Assembly: GCA_963930655.1 (NCBI GenBank)
Contig: OZ005610.1
Span: 18,288,001-18,352,000 of the forward strand
Origin: Myrica gale
Lineage: Eukaryota; Streptophyta; Magnoliopsida; Fagales; Myricaceae
Direction: 5' to 3'
DNA: 64,000 nt
Both the position numbers and the translations under genes were made by a program. Positions 11,250 to 22,556 of the stretch are shown piece after piece. Under the pieces are notes generated by a model. The model searched no databases and was not told the origin of the DNA. It saw only the letters and a list, made by a program, of their open reading frames with translations. Numbering within the stretch: position 1 is the stretch's first letter; each line of letters opens with the position of its first letter.

Positions 11250-12284
11250 TGTAAGAACAAAGATGGATCCATACTAACCTTGAGTCATGGGATCCATTGA
11301 TACTTAAACTTGCAGTGAAAAACTTTAAAGAATTGACAGAGATGGTCATTCTAGAGAGAAAGCGTTCTTTATGAGTGAATAAAGAGATGAAGTCTCTCAA
11401 GCATTATTTATACTCTTTTCTCCAGAGACCAACAGTCACAACTCTTCATAACAGACTAACAGTCGCAATCTTTTGTGAATCGTTATTAATCAAAAGACAT
11501 GTCTCCTCCCATCAAGGAATTAAATAAATAATATATCAGGACCCTTAAGTCCAAAGCCCAAAGCCTAAATACACTTGTCAAATGTGGTCCACATATGGTC
11601 CGCTTAAAGTGGTTCTAACATTTCCCACTTGGAACATATTGACAAGAAAAGAAAAAAACAATTTTTTATTATAACATATTATAAGTATGTATGGGAATTG
11701 GGCTTGGTAAATTTTAAAAATTATATGCGAGCAACTTATTAAAATGATTCCTGATAGTATAGGCTTAACTTTATATTTGACTACATAAGAACGATAATAT
11801 GAACCATGGCGGAGGTATACCTATTTACGACATAACTCCTTCCATGATCACAATATCACCTAACTTTAATAATCAAATCTTTATTGGATAATTTTGCTTT
11901 ATGAATAGATTTCTCATAAAATCTACTCGTAGGTCAAAACATCTGCTACTAACATATCTAAAAACAAAAAGACATAATAAGCAGATAATAAATGTGATAT
12001 AACGACATCAAATGATGTTTTCAAAATGTGCACAATTTGTACATCATCTAGCAGTATATCTTAATAGACTCATACGATCTACATGACTGCTATACAATCT
12101 CGGGGATATAGCCTTAGTCAAAGGATCTGCTATCATAAGCACGATATTGATGTACTCCAACGAAACTTTATGTTCAGCACATTTTTCTTTTAGGACAAGA
12201 TATTTTACTTCCATATGCTTATTACAACTTGATACCATTCCATTATTTATTGAGGAAACTACAACTGAGTTATTTATCGTAAAG
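11250..12284 (-). mobile_element. Copia element, 3' part with 3' LTR (fossil)
   Basis: An LTR of about 371 bp spans 11250-11620 on the minus strand: start TGTTAGAACC, end GTTCTTACA, with a TATAAATA box near 11410 and the purine tract AAGTGGGAAA at 11621-11630. Next to it, 12044-12238 encodes the end of a Copia RNase H region, recognisable from the IADPLTK motif. The element stops abruptly at about 12284 where the duplicated EG45 unit begins, so only the 3' part is present and it is broken. Confidence 0.75.
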
Positions 12285-13635
12285 TTTCAATCTTTTTGCT
12301 TCGGGCTTCAAGATTCCATATGAAACGATCGTTCTGGTTCATAATTATAACTAATTTGGCTTCATCGTCAAGAAATATTCTTAATTATGTCAATTCCAAA
12401 TTATATTGAAAATTAAATTAGGCGATAAAGCGATTCCAAATTATAAATCTTGTTGTTTATTTCGAATAATAATAATTATTTTTGTTATTTCAACTTTTTA
12501 GAATAAAACAAGACATGACTCTTATTCCCAAACAAGGGCCAAAAACATAGAGAAAGTGACATTAGATAAACAAATTATGGAATCAGTCACCAGTAAAAGA
12601 GTTGAAATGAAAGAGCTATCATATCATGATCAAATGAAAAACTCTAGCCTGCAGTGCCCTTTTAATTTATAAAGCATGCTAAAGTGGAAGCTATATATGA
12701 CGCCAATAAACATTCAGGTTTTAGTGACCAAATTCTTCAACTGGTTACTAAAGGTAAAAAGTCAGTATCCCCTTATTACTCCCGTTACTAAAAGTAACGA
12801 GCTCCTGTTACGAAAAGTTATAAATCAAATTGACTTTCGCGGTTATCATTTAGCGCTAAGGCTTTTTGCTCCCGCAACTATTGCCCTCTGTCAAATTCTT
12901 CTTCGTGCTAGCGACCTTACTTCTCGTCACTCTTCCCCCCTTTTTCTTTCTCTCTCTTTCTTCTTTCTTTCGAGTTTATTTCATTGCCGGTGTGATTTTG
13001 AGACCTATCTGTGATTGGAACAATATGTAGATTTTGAGACCTATCTTTAATCTGTGATTGGATCGGTGGTCATTGACTGAAGCTGGGACTGGGTTTGTCA
13101 TCATCTATTGTGTATTAATACAAAACTTCACAATCTTAATATAGTATTATTTTAATTCAAAATCAGAAAAGATGTATTTACTCAAGGAAATAAGGAGGTA
13201 GATAAATGTTGGCGGTTCCAGTAGCTGCATATGCAACGGAGACTGAGCATACGATCACCATAATCACCATTACGGAGAACTGCATATCAACTCTCATATT
13301 TTCTGTTCTCCGAAGTACCTAAAGACTACTGTAGAAGGTAATGCTACTAATTTGTTAAGCCTAAAGTAAATGGACTCCCTCTATTTATAGAGTTCAGGAT
13401 CCTTATAAGCCAATATCATGACATGATCCAACTTTTCGATGATCTGTGGTGGCGAATAAGAATTAAGTTATACATTTTGATTACTAACAAGTAGTATTAA
13501 AAATTTCACCGAAAAACAATATTATATTGATGCCCCATTTCTCTCTGCTAAGGGTCATCAGGACTTTTTCAAAGGGATTATCTTTTGGTTACTGAAAAGG
13601 ACTAGCTGGTAATTAAAGGCCACCTTGAAGATGCG
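12285..13635 (+). repeat. Second, internally deleted copy of the 605-4487 unit
   Basis: 12285-12650 matches 697-1051 (left arm), 12650-13095 matches 1911-2420, and 13095-13635 matches 3466-3990. Relative to the first unit it lacks the solo LTR at 1053-1905, about 51 bp around the CACTA motif at 1977, the 2420-3466 block that holds EG45 exon 2, and the whole right arm. Orientation is the same as in the first unit. It preserves the pre-insertion state of the solo LTR site. Confidence 0.88.
13186..13297 (-). pseudogene. Orphan exon 1 of an EG45-like gene
   Basis: A 112-bp copy of EG45 exon 1, with ATG at 13297 and the same signal peptide (MRVDMQFSVMVIMVIVCSVS...AYA). The splice donor GT of the intact gene is changed to TT here (CCTTGAGTAA), and exon 2 is deleted. 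The TATA box copy near 13383 is preserved, so transcription could start, but no EG45 domain would be made. Changes such as SF to NI next to the splice site show independent decay. Confidence 0.88.
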
Positions 13636-13639
13636 GTGG

Positions 13640-13990
13640 TTAAGGATTTATTGTAGTAAATTACTTAAAGGGGCAATCTAAATCATAGCCATTTTTTCAG
13701 TTCAACCCTCCAAATCTTAATTTTTTATACGTACTCAATTGTTTCTAGGCTCTAATTAGTACTTTCTCTTGTTGCTATTCTGTCATAGGAAGTGGATATA
13801 TGAAATTAAATTTCTACAGTAGTCTATATTAACCTTTTTGTTTGTTCTTATCGATCTTGACTATAAATTTTATCTGATCATCCTTAGCTTCAATTTTCAA
13901 TAAAACATATTACAAACGAAAAAATTACTTAATCTTCAAAGGGTGTCTTTGAAGATTTTCTTTCGAAATATATATATTTGGCACCGACGC
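13640..13990. other. AT-rich spacer, nothing recognised
   Basis: No ORF, known repeat or regulatory motif recognised between the truncated EG45 unit and the CACTA end at 13992. Confidence 0.4.
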
Positions 13991-14957
13991 GCACTACAAG
14001 AACTTTAGCGTTCGGACGAATTTGAGTGTCAAACCAAATTTTGTCACCTAAACTGGTCTTCCATGACAAAACATTAATTTCGTCATTCAAAATCACTCAA
14101 GAACGCCAAAACCGTATGGACAGGTCCCAAAACCGTTCGGACGAATTTCTGGTGTTACAACATACACCTCGTCGTGAATGAGTGACGATAAAAATCGTCA
14201 CAAATACTTAATTTCCGTCCGGACCCATAAACAAACCGTTTGGACACTTTGTTGGGTGACAAATTTCAAATTGTCGTAACTGAGTGACGATGAGAATCGT
14301 CACAAATTTTACAAGCCCATCTCAACGTCATTTTTACAGAGTCCGCACGGAAATTACCTAACGAATAATAATCATCAGAACATAGTGATAAAATCAAAAA
14401 TTGCCATGAACACTCAATCCCGTCCGGACGTAAAAATGAGCATTCCAACTCTAAAAAATAACACCGTCTTGACACTGCAAACATGTTCGCACAGGTATGA
14501 ATGCTTCTTCGCGAATCATTTGGTCCACGTTGGAAAACTTCACACAAGTGATGTCGAAGCCGTCCGGAGCAAGACAGACCGTCCGGACGATGTTGGTTCT
14601 AGAAGATTTTCAAATCGGGCATATTTGACGACGTTGAATTTGAATGGACCACGTGCGAATCTAACTGTTAAGATGCGTCCGAATGTCTATGAAAAGCGTG
14701 CGGACGCTGGCTTGTGTAATTTAACCGGCCAGACTTTGTCAAAATCACACTTTAACTCTCGTCTCTCAAACTTTTCTCTCAAGCGTTTTCACTACCCGTT
14801 CGTGATTTATTTTTAGATCTATCAAACAAATTCAGGACTCTCACTGGGCTACGTGTACTGAAAAAATTTCCGCAAGGGTTATAATTGTCCGGACGGCGTT
14901 TCTCGGCTTGTCAAAAAATCCGAACAGTTCGCGATTTTCATTTTAACCAAACACGTC

Positions 14958-15660
14958 ATGCTGCTTCCTTTCTGGAGGATCATGCACCTGAGCCTATGCT
15001 CCCACATCGACTTGAAGAAGCATACGACAGAGTTGTCTTATGGCCGGGTCGAGTTCTTGTACTTGATAGGTGTACGGGGGGAACCTATTGATTTGGTGTC
15101 ATACTTCTACCAGACCATCCGTGTACAAGCCTTGAGGACCGATCCTCAGATATCTTTATTCTTACGGAGTTCTTCTAACCCAGTTCCTGCACGCCATGCT
15201 GGTACCCGAGGGTGCTGATGAGCCAAAGGGGTCTCCACTTAGGTTGATCAACAAGGTGACGCTCTCCCATTCCATGGCCTAGACACGCTCGTGCTAAGTA
15301 ACACTCGGGCAGCTAGAGGTAGAAGACAGGAGCAGTTTGAGGGGCAGGATCCTCCATAGAGCTCGACCCAAAGACTTGGGCAGATTGACCGAGTTGGGTC
15401 GCAGATATGATTACGAGGCTGACTGAGTGGATGTGATCAGTCATGCTGCCCACCCATCAGATGACTCTAGAGGATAGGGTCGGCCAGCTGGACTTTGAGT
15501 GGAGGAGGGAGGTGGCTGTGGTTCGGTTAGAGCTAACAGGCGTGGCATCCGGAGCACAGTTGCATGCTCTGACTGAGCGGGTCATGCTGATATAGGAGCA
15601 TTTGCGCCGAGTATGGGATGTTCTAGAGCTGACGGAGGATGAGCATTGGTTTTTTTATTA
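14958..15660 (+). pseudogene. CACTA-associated plant transposon protein, decayed
   Basis: 14958-15218 translates to LLPFWRIMHLSLCSHID followed by KKHTTELSYGRVEFLY and a region ending FLRSSSNPVPARHAG. The same protein is encoded on the minus strand at 29006-29452 (LLLFWRIIHLILCSDID, KKHTTKMSYSGVDFLY). The C-terminal half (about 15420-15650, WRREVAVVRLELTG, LHALTERVMLI) matches 28602-28892. This resembles the uncharacterised plant transposon protein family often found near CACTA and retroelement ORFs. Stops and frame changes split it here. Function is unknown; the C-terminal half looks like a coiled coil. Confidence 0.6.
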
Positions 15661-15816
15661 TATTTTCGTAACATTTATTTTTATAAGGATGGAGTGTACA
15701 TCAAAAGATGCACGAGAAAATTTTGTAAGTTGTAATGTTAGATTTAATGATGCATTCCTATATGTTTATGTTTCATATTTGCTTATTATATCTTCTGTTC
15801 TAATTTTTTAGGAAAA

Positions 15817-16283
15817 ATGAAGGCGTTACAGTTGCTGGACAAGTCAGAGGGAAAGTCATACACCGAAGTCGAGATTTTCGCTGAGGTGTTGGGGACGAAA
15901 GCGGGTTACGTGCAAGGTTTATGTTGTTCAGTACGGTGTGTTGGATCATCTTCATCAACATCGTCTGTTGATTTGTCCCGGAGATTGGAGGAGGCAAAAT
16001 TAGAGATTGAGGAGATGAAGGCTAGATAGATGGAATATGAAGCGCTTAAGGTCAAGCGGTCAGATATGGAGCATATGATACGAGAGCATCTACAGATGAT
16101 GGAGGAGCAGCAACAGAAGAAAGACGAAGAGCTGATGCAGATGATGGCAGAGTAGTAACGGAAAAAAGATGAAGAACATCAGAAGAAGTTGCAGGAGCAA
16201 CAAATGAAGCTAGTGGAACAACAAGTTTTGAGGATGCAACTATTGGCAGATCAGATGCGTGAGAAGATGATGGAGCATATCTG
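15817..16283 (+). pseudogene. Ptta/En/Spm (Transposase_24-like) C-terminal fragment
   Basis: The translation contains SYTEVEIFAEVLGTKAGYVQ, matching the conserved (S/T)..EIF.EVLG...GYVRGLG motif near the end of plant Ptta/En/Spm transposon proteins. It is followed by a long charged coiled coil (RRLEEAKLEIEEMKAR, EEQQQKKDEELMQMM, KKLQEQQMKLVEQQ). Three in-frame stops interrupt the coiled coil, so it is not functional as it stands. The family is taken to act with TNP2-type transposase in CACTA mobility, as an accessory DNA-binding protein. It supports the CACTA call for the surrounding element. Confidence 0.7.
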
Positions 16284-16419
16284 ACAACTACAATCTTGTA
16301 CGACACCCAAACAAAAATTTTGGTAGATTTTTGCATTTTCACTACTTTGTCAGTACTTATCGATTATGTATTTTATTTATTTTTAATGACGATTACATAT
16401 TTGCAGATATTTTATTATA

Positions 16420-16784
16420 GGGAATTTGACATTTTGGTCCTTGGGTTTATACCCCTTTGGCAAATGGATCATTCACTTTCAAATTTCAAATTTTTAGTCC
16501 TTGAATTTTCTTTGTTTGATGAAATGGTCCTTCCGTCAGTCTACCGTCCATATGCTTAACGGAGCTCTCTCACACGTCAGCAAATTTGTACCGGTCGACC
16601 GCTCACTTTCAACACATATACCCGGTCGACCGCTTCATGTTCCGTTAAACATATAGACGACAGACTGACGGAATGACCATTTCATAAAAAAAAGAAAACT
16701 CAAGGACTAAAAATTTGAAATTTGAAAGTGAATGACCCATTTGCCAAAGGGGTATAAACCCAAGGACCAAAATGCCAAATTCTC
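16420..16784. mobile_element. MULE-type MITE with 9-bp target duplication
   Basis: A 365-bp element with TIRs of over 100 bp (left GGGAATTTGACATTTTGGTC, right its inverse ending AAATTCTC) and a perfect 9-bp target duplication, TTTATTATA, at 16411-16419 and 16785-16793. No coding capacity. It inserted into CACTA element A. Two GGTCGACCGC words lie in its centre. Confidence 0.9.
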
Positions 16785-17149
16785 TTTATTATATTATGAG
16801 TATTGAATATCTTTCTATTTATATTATTTGTAAATTATTTTTCAAATTTTAATTAAATTAATTCAAATACGTAGAAAACCGTTTGAACAGTAACAAGCGT
16901 CGTCTGAACGGTTATTGTGCACTGATAACATGCGCACACATAACAATCCGTTCGAACACTTCGCATAACAATCCGTCCGAAATAATAAGGGTGCGGACGG
17001 CGAGCTATTTGGTGCACGGTCATATTGGCACCTCGGTGGCAGTGCCGCCTTCCATTGTTGAAGCTGTTGCAGCATCTTGCAGGTTTCTACAACATGTCCA
17101 TGGATCTTCCATTTCGTGCGATTGGGGTAGCTATTAAGTGCATTAATAA

Positions 17150-17880
17150 CGGTCTTCGAATTGGGAAAAAATTCAGTTTTAAGAGGGGTTATTATAAGTT
17201 CTTATAAGTACCTGTCAGAATTTAATAAAATAAATCCAACTGTCAGTATTTGGCATGCATCATTTAATGAGGTGAGATTAAATTAACGTGGCTCGGTAAT
17301 GATCACTCACTCATTAAATGAAATGGTTAATTTTGACCATTAAATTTGTTTCTTTAAATCATAATCAGTGTTATTAGAACTTCGAATTTGACTTCTTATA
17401 ACCAAATCTTCTCCTTTCTAATGATATCCTTCCAAAATAATGTTCATATACTTTCTCGTAAATTCCACTCTTAGTGGGGAAGTTTCAATCTTCTATGAAT
17501 AAAACATAAAACTTCGGATACAGACACGCCCAAAAGAACACCAGTAAGAAACCAGATTCCCTACATAGGGAAGAATACCCTCAGAAAACCTCCAGCGAAG
17601 CCATCAATTTGACCCAGATTGTGGAGACTTCGAAAGCCCATTTTTATCTTCTCCATCTTAAATACTCGGCCGACATCTCTTCTTTTGTTCCAAGCAAATC
17701 CTCGATCCTTATCTACACCCTTCACCTTTTCTCTTTTTTTGGTATAAGCAACGCGTGCCCAACTCTACGTCATATGCGAATACCAGAGAAGAAAAAATAA
17801 AAAATACGTGTAATACTAAGGAGGGGAATCATCCTTCGCGTTGAAGGACTTTCAGTCGGTCAAGACAGGTGTTTGTGCTT
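17150..17880. other. Spacer upstream of the DREB2D-like gene
   Basis: No coding sequence recognised. It is the likely distal promoter region of the downstream gene, fading from CACTA-like sequence (up to about 17010) into unique sequence. Confidence 0.4.
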
Positions 17881-17883
17881 ATT

Positions 17884-17931
17884 GACACGTGTCAATCATA
17901 GGATCATGCACAACTAGTTTTTACACGTGTC
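17884..17931. promoter_or_regulatory. Two ACACGTGT (ABRE/G-box) elements upstream of DREB2D-like gene
   Basis: GACACGTGTC at 17884-17893 and ACACGTGTC at 17923-17931, about 280 and 240 bp before the ATG. ACGT-core boxes of this form are bound by bZIP (ABF/AREB) factors. A pair of them suits an abscisic-acid or drought-responsive promoter; that response is inferred, not shown. Confidence 0.6.
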
Positions 17932-18165
17932 AGTCACAAAGATCTCTACCGTTTGCCTTGCTTATTTGGCACGATATCTATGCCCCGACCAGTACAGCAA
18001 AGGTCACAGAGGCAACTGACTATTTTCCTGCCTAAATTGCCATAACCCACATAGCGGCGACTGTCCTACATCTTCCATTCCTTCATATTTACTACATCGG
18101 CTTAAAGTGGGTGAGCGAGAGAGCGATTATAGAGAGACGTTCAGTTCGTGTACTTGGAGCTTAGC

Positions 18166-18795
18166 ATGGAGAAGGAACCGAAGAAAGTGACAAAGAAACC
18201 ATCAATGGGACGGTCAAGAAAAGGGTGCATGAAGGGGAAAGGAGGGCCAGAGAATGCCCTTTGTACTTACAGAGGAGTCAGGCAAAGAACATGGGGCAAA
18301 TGGGTGGCCGAGATCCGGGAGCTCAACCGCGGTGCACGTCTCTGGCTTGGCACTTTCCGCACTTCCGCCGAAGCTGCCTTAGCTTACGACGAAGCTGCAC
18401 GGAAGCTATATGGCCCCTCTGCCAAGCTCAACCTGCCAGACCATCATGATCCATCACCTTTCATCTCCTATGTTAATGAAAGCACTGATCACAACACGTA
18501 CCAAAGGCGCATCAGCACAAGCGAACCCGTCAGCAGCTTGTCTACGGGGAATTCATCCACGGTTTCCAGCGGGAGTACCGTTGATTCGCTTAAAAGTGAG
18601 CAGGAGACATTGTTCGCGGGAGATTACATGTGTAGAGAGAACCAATTATGGGAGGACTCGGATCCGGTTTTACTCGATGATTTGATGGGTGGAAACGATA
18701 TGCTTGGGGTGAATGATATTGGGGATCCGATTAGCAGTACTTCAGTGGAGTTTGGTGAAGATCTTTTCGATTGGGATTGGTTGCACTGGAGCTGA
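18166..18795 (+). CDS. DREB2D-like AP2/ERF transcription factor (DREB A-2 group)
   Basis: Single exon, 209 aa. ATG at 18166 is the first ATG and has a strong context (AGCATGG). The N-terminal basic region [17 protein letters not shown] is the A-2 DREB hallmark (KGC(M/K)..GKGGPEN) and includes a likely nuclear localisation signal. One AP2 domain spans residues 35-91 ([18 protein letters not shown] ... RLWLGTF ... [14 protein letters not shown] ... LNLP), with the Val and Glu (V14/E19) that mark DREB-type binding to the DRE/CRT core. A Ser/Thr-rich linker and an acidic C-terminus ([16 protein letters not shown]) look like an activation region. The usual EIREPNRG motif reads EIRELNRG here, a Pro-to-Leu change at an otherwise very conserved spot. 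DREB2 factors act in drought, heat and salt responses. The gene lies between two outward-facing CACTA ends and looks intact. Confidence 0.9.
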   Translation: MEKEPKKVTKKPSMGRSRKGCMKGKGGPENALCTYRGVRQRTWGKWVAEIRELNRGARLWLGTFRTSAEAALAYDEAARKLYGPSAKLNLPDHHDPSPFISYVNESTDHNTYQRRISTSEPVSSLSTGNSSTVSSGSTVDSLKSEQETLFAGDYMCRENQLWEDSDPVLLDDLMGGNDMLGVNDIGDPISSTSVEFGEDLFDWDWLHWS

Positions 18796-18799
18796 CATC

Positions 18800-19150
18800 C
18801 AAGCAAGCTTTTGGTAGCTTAGATATCCTTGCGATCTTTTCAAAGCGTTGTTTTCTTCTTCTTGAAACGTTTATTTTGGTAGATTCGGATGTGTGTGTAT
18901 CAGGTTTGCGTAAATAGGTAGCTAGGTATATCGGTGTGTACGTACGTAGAGCGATCGTAGTGTACAAAACTTTCATTCCATGTCTTTCTCCTCGTTTTCT
19001 CAAGTCTCTTCTAATTTTCGATGTGGCCTATTTTTTTGTGCTCTTTCCACGTGCAAAAGAAGTGCACGTGAAAAGACTTCTCGGTACATTAATAGGATAT
19101 TTTTTTCTCGTCTCCTTATTCGCTCACACACAAAAAATTACCTGAACTGA
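18800..19150 (+). other. 3' flank of the DREB2D-like gene
   Basis: Likely 3' UTR and downstream sequence. No gene recognised. A CACGTG sits in a small near-palindromic context (CCACGTGCAAAAGAAGTGCACGTG) around 19048-19071. Confidence 0.4.
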
Positions 19151-19159
19151 ATTTCGTCA

Positions 19160-19970
19160 AATATATGAAAGGCTCACAATTTCACATCTGAGGCCTCAGG
19201 GTGATGTGCTTTCCAATGGGCCGCAGGGTGCTGAGCTTTAATAGGGGTCCTCAGGGTGATGGGTTGCTGATCACATCTCGTAGGTAGCTCCTGGGCTAGT
19301 TGTAGCCCTGATCTCGTTGTTTATCCGTCTCTCTTCAAAACACCCTATTAATCCTCGTCACTGTGTATGCTCGATCTCTTATGATTTTTCAAAGCGGTAA
19401 GCGCCGTTATAACCAAAAGTTGTGTAATGAGTTCCCCCAGCCTGTCCTTTCTGCACCAATCTGTCGCCGGCCGCTGCTTGTCTCTGCACGTGCCGATCAG
19501 TTTTTTTGATTATATGGGCAGTTTCCGTTGGCTTTCAATGCTTTCAATGACACCACCCCTGGACAGCGTCAGAAGCCCAGACCGCTCCGATTTGCTCTGG
19601 TCCAGCGTCACACCGGCCGCATCGTAGCCTTCACGCGCCTCCCTGGGATGCGCGTGAATCCTACGCGCCACCTTGTCTCCGTGGGATTTTTTCGGCCGCT
19701 TTGTTTTGGATCGTTGTTTCTTTTCTGGTTGTTGTAGTTTTGCTTGTTTATGCCCCGAGAGGAATTTCCTAGCTAGTTGGTGGCTTTGCCACCCTTTTTG
19801 TGTGCTTTATTGTCTTTCTATAGGTTGTCTTTGTTCTTAGCCTGACATGGAGGATTTGTAGTTTATCGATACATTTAGATCCCGCTAGCTTTTTTTGCAG
19901 CCTTGTCTTGTATTGTATCTTTTACTTTGAATTCATATGCAATGAAAGTCTTAAGTATTATTAAAAAAAA
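19160..19970 (+). mobile_element. Possible retroposed sequence ending in poly(A)
   Basis: The block is more GC-rich than its surroundings, has no recognisable protein, and ends TATTATTAAAAAAAA at about 19970, as a LINE 3' end or a retrocopy would. No target duplication could be found, and the sequence is followed at once by a hAT-like fragment. It resembles in style, not in sequence, the better-defined retroposed unit at 55275-56216. Confidence 0.3.
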
Positions 19971-20075
19971 ACTAGGCCGAGCATTTTTACTTTCCAATGC
20001 CGATTTTTCAATACAGTATCATTTTTCAATGATTTTTCAGTATTTTTAATTTGAACTTTCCATATAATTAAAATA
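19971..20075. mobile_element. hAT left-end fragment
   Basis: Begins CTAGGCCGAGCATTTTTAC, nearly the same as the left end of the complete hAT MITE that starts at 20084. Only about 100 bp are present. It may be an older related copy next to which the second one landed. Confidence 0.5.
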
Positions 20076-20083
20076 TGAGAAAC

Positions 20084-20517
20084 TAGGCCGAGCATTTTCA
20101 CCTCCAATGCCGGTTTAACTGTCACCGGATCGGTGCCCTATCAGTTTCCGATGTTGGTGCTGGTAGGGCTTTTCTTTATTTACCAGTAAATTTAGCGGTG
20201 TCGTTTAACTGCACTTTTTAAAAAAAAATACAAAATGAAGTCGTTTTGTTATGTTTTTTTTCAATAAAAAATAAATAAACGATAATGTTCTCTTTAAAAA
20301 ATCAAACGGCGATGTATCCCCTCTCCCTCTATCCAGCGTCTCTCTCCCCTCAGTCTATGCACTCTCTCTCCGGCGTCTCTCTTCCCCACGGCGTCGACGT
20401 CTTTCTCCTAAACTATTACACCGTGCCGGTGTCGGTGTCTATATTTTGACACTAACATTAGTGGTGGTGGTGCCGATTTTGGCACGACGGCACCGTTTCC
20501 ACAGTTAATCACCCCTG
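20084..20517. mobile_element. Non-autonomous hAT element with 8-bp target duplication
   Basis: Starts TAGGCCGAGCATTTTCACC and ends GTTAATCACCCCTG, with an exact 8-bp target duplication TGAGAAAC at 20076-20083 and 20518-20525, as hAT elements make. It is 434 bp long and has no transposase. The interior carries repeated CCGGTGCCGATTTTGG-type words. Confidence 0.8.
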
Positions 20518-20525
20518 TGAGAAAC

Positions 20526-21098
20526 TATGAAGGGACCTACATGTGCTTTTTCCAGATCATTTGATTTTAAGGCCTGAATTTTTAATTTTATAAATTTAAT
20601 ACGTTGAGTTTTAATGTTTTTAAATATTTTGAGACCCGTGCTTATGTATTTCAATTATTTTTTTTTAAACTGTCATGATCAAAAGGCCCCACAAATACGT
20701 GTAATAAAAAAAAGTGTACCTCAGTAACAAAAATATGATGAATGAAACATCAACTTCTTACTAGCTTGTGTGTTAGATTTGAACATGATGACTTCCATCC
20801 TATGAAAATAATTTATTTTGAAAGTGTTGTGTTTCTAAGGGTACTGCAGAAATGGCACAACTAATCTAAACCAGTGATGAAAATTTTTACTAAAATTCAC
20901 ATTCAAACAAACTAGAATTGGTGCAATAATATTCCTGGAAAATTGTACATTACATACCTATACTTTATATCATTTTGGAATCACGATCTGTACTTCTAAA
21001 ATTTAGATTTTAGGATATGTGGTTCCTCCATCTGTAGATTCGAGGCCTCAAAAATTTGTGGGCATTTTTACACGTACATTAAAAGAAACTAAAAAAAA
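20526..21098. other. AT-rich spacer, nothing recognised
   Basis: No ORF with a recognisable domain and no repeat ends found. Confidence 0.4.
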
Positions 21099-21354
21099 TG
21101 GGTTAATGATCATTTTTGTCCCGAAGTTTTAATCACTTTTAAAAATTCATCCCTGAGTTTTCTCGTTTATCCAACGTAGTCCTTGGTTTTTGGGGGTGAC
21201 AGTGAGCCACCCCTCGTAGGGGAAGCCCATATCTGGACTCCCCAAAGTCGCTCTCGCTGCCACCAAGGCCACCCCGCAACCTTGGCTGTATAGCAAAATA
21301 TCTAATAGATAACCTGATTTGGCATCTCCTTCCGACATCGCATATTCCTCAGCT

Positions 21355-22556
21355 TAGGGGCGGAACTACACAGGGACTCGCCTGATTTTTTTAAAAAAAT
21401 GTAAATCCCACCCTCAACAGCCCCGCCTACCCCCAAAAGCCCAACCTCCAGCGGCCTTTGGCAGCTTCCCCCTCTCACTCTGCCTCTCTCTCTGGGCTGC
21501 GGTTATCCTGCCATTGCTCTCAACAGCTCAACTTCCCTCTCGCATTCTCCCTCTCTCTCTACCTCTCATCCTCCAAGGCTCCAACTTTGCTCTTTCTCTC
21601 ACTCCGGCTCTAGATCTCGTCTCTCTCTCTCTCTCTCTCTCTCTCCAGAGTCCAGCCTCCGGCTCTAGGTACACCGATCACCATAGTAGATAAAACAATT
21701 AGGTTATTGTGAATTTGAATATTTTCTAGATTATGAATTTTATTAGTAATTGGTGAATTTGATTATGTGTATATTAAACAGATTATGAATTTGATTAGGT
21801 TATTGTTAATTTGATTATTATTTTTATTAAAGAGATTATGAATTTGATTAGTAATTTGTGAATTTGATTATGTTTATATTAAACAGATTATGAATTTGAT
21901 TAGGTTATTGTGAATTTAATTATTTTTCTATTAAAGATATTATGAATTTGATTAGTAATTTGTGAATTTGATTATGTTTATATTAACCACATTATGCATT
22001 TGATTAGGTTATTGTGAATTTTATTATTTTTCTATTAAAGAGATTATGAATTTGATTAGTAATTTGTGAATTTGATTATGAATTTGAGAATTTGATTATG
22101 TTTATATTAAATTTATTATGAATTGATTAGGAATTTGTGTATTTGATTATTTTTCTATTAAATAGATTATGAATTTGATTATGAATTTGATTATGAATTT
22201 GATTAGGATGAATTATTGATGATATTGTGATGAATAATGCGATGAAATATTGATGAATTTGTGAATCTTTAATTAGGGTTTAATTAGGATTATTAAATGT
22301 TTGTGAATTTGTGATGAACTTATTTTAATTATTGATGAATAATGTGATGAATTTGATATTGTGATGAATAATGTGATGAATTATTGATGATATTAGATTG
22401 ATGAATAACATGTATTTCAATATTTTTAGGGTTTTTAGTTCTTAATTTTTGAAAATTTTAACTCTGATATTCTTTTGTATTACGTTGTAATTGTTTTTTG
22501 TCATTTTTCCTTAGGGGGTTCGACCCCCTTCAATTGAAATCGTGGTTCCGCCACAA
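21355..22556. mobile_element. Non-autonomous hAT element with 8-bp target duplication
   Basis: Left end TAGGGGCGGAACTACACAGG, right end GTGGTTCCGCCACAA (inverse GGCGGAACCAC), with an exact 8-bp target duplication CCTCAGCT at 21347-21354 and 22557-22564. It is 1202 bp and has no transposase. A second member of the family lies at 33203-34379. The interior holds a (CT)n run near 21620-21650 and an AT-rich tandem array. Confidence 0.88.
21690..22260. repeat. AT-rich tandem array inside the hAT element
   Basis: Units of about 105 bp, each made of two similar halves of about 52 bp built on the words GATTATGAATTTGATTA and TTTGTGAATTTGATTATG, repeat about three times in good order and then decay into shorter units to about 22400. 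Word order is kept between units, so this is a true tandem array and not mere composition. Confidence 0.8.

Larger units (their letters stand above)
13992..17150 (+). mobile_element. CACTA element A (left end and first genes)
   Basis: Starts CACTACAAGAACTTTAG at 13992. The first 900 bases carry many GTCCGGACG / GTTCGGACG words and GTGACGAT...ATCGTCAC motifs, a strong subterminal repeat array. The same terminal sequence, base for base over long stretches, occurs inverted at 31850 and directly at 56916, which defines one CACTA family. It contains an ORF related to a plant transposon protein and a Ptta/En/Spm transposase-like block, then subterminal-like words again at 16860-17010. No right terminus (TTCTTGTAGTG) is visible before the DREB2D gene, so the right end is lost or unrecognised. 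Confidence 0.75.

Noticed and set aside
18225-18806. Other-frame ORFs over the DREB2D-like gene
   Set aside because: Shadows of the AP2 coding sequence; no independent support.
21690-22260. CRISPR-like array
   Set aside because: Eukaryotic AT-rich tandem repeat without regular unique spacers.
22501-22550. tRNA T-arm-like GGTTCGACCCC
   Set aside because: It lies at the right end of the hAT element, with no cloverleaf upstream.
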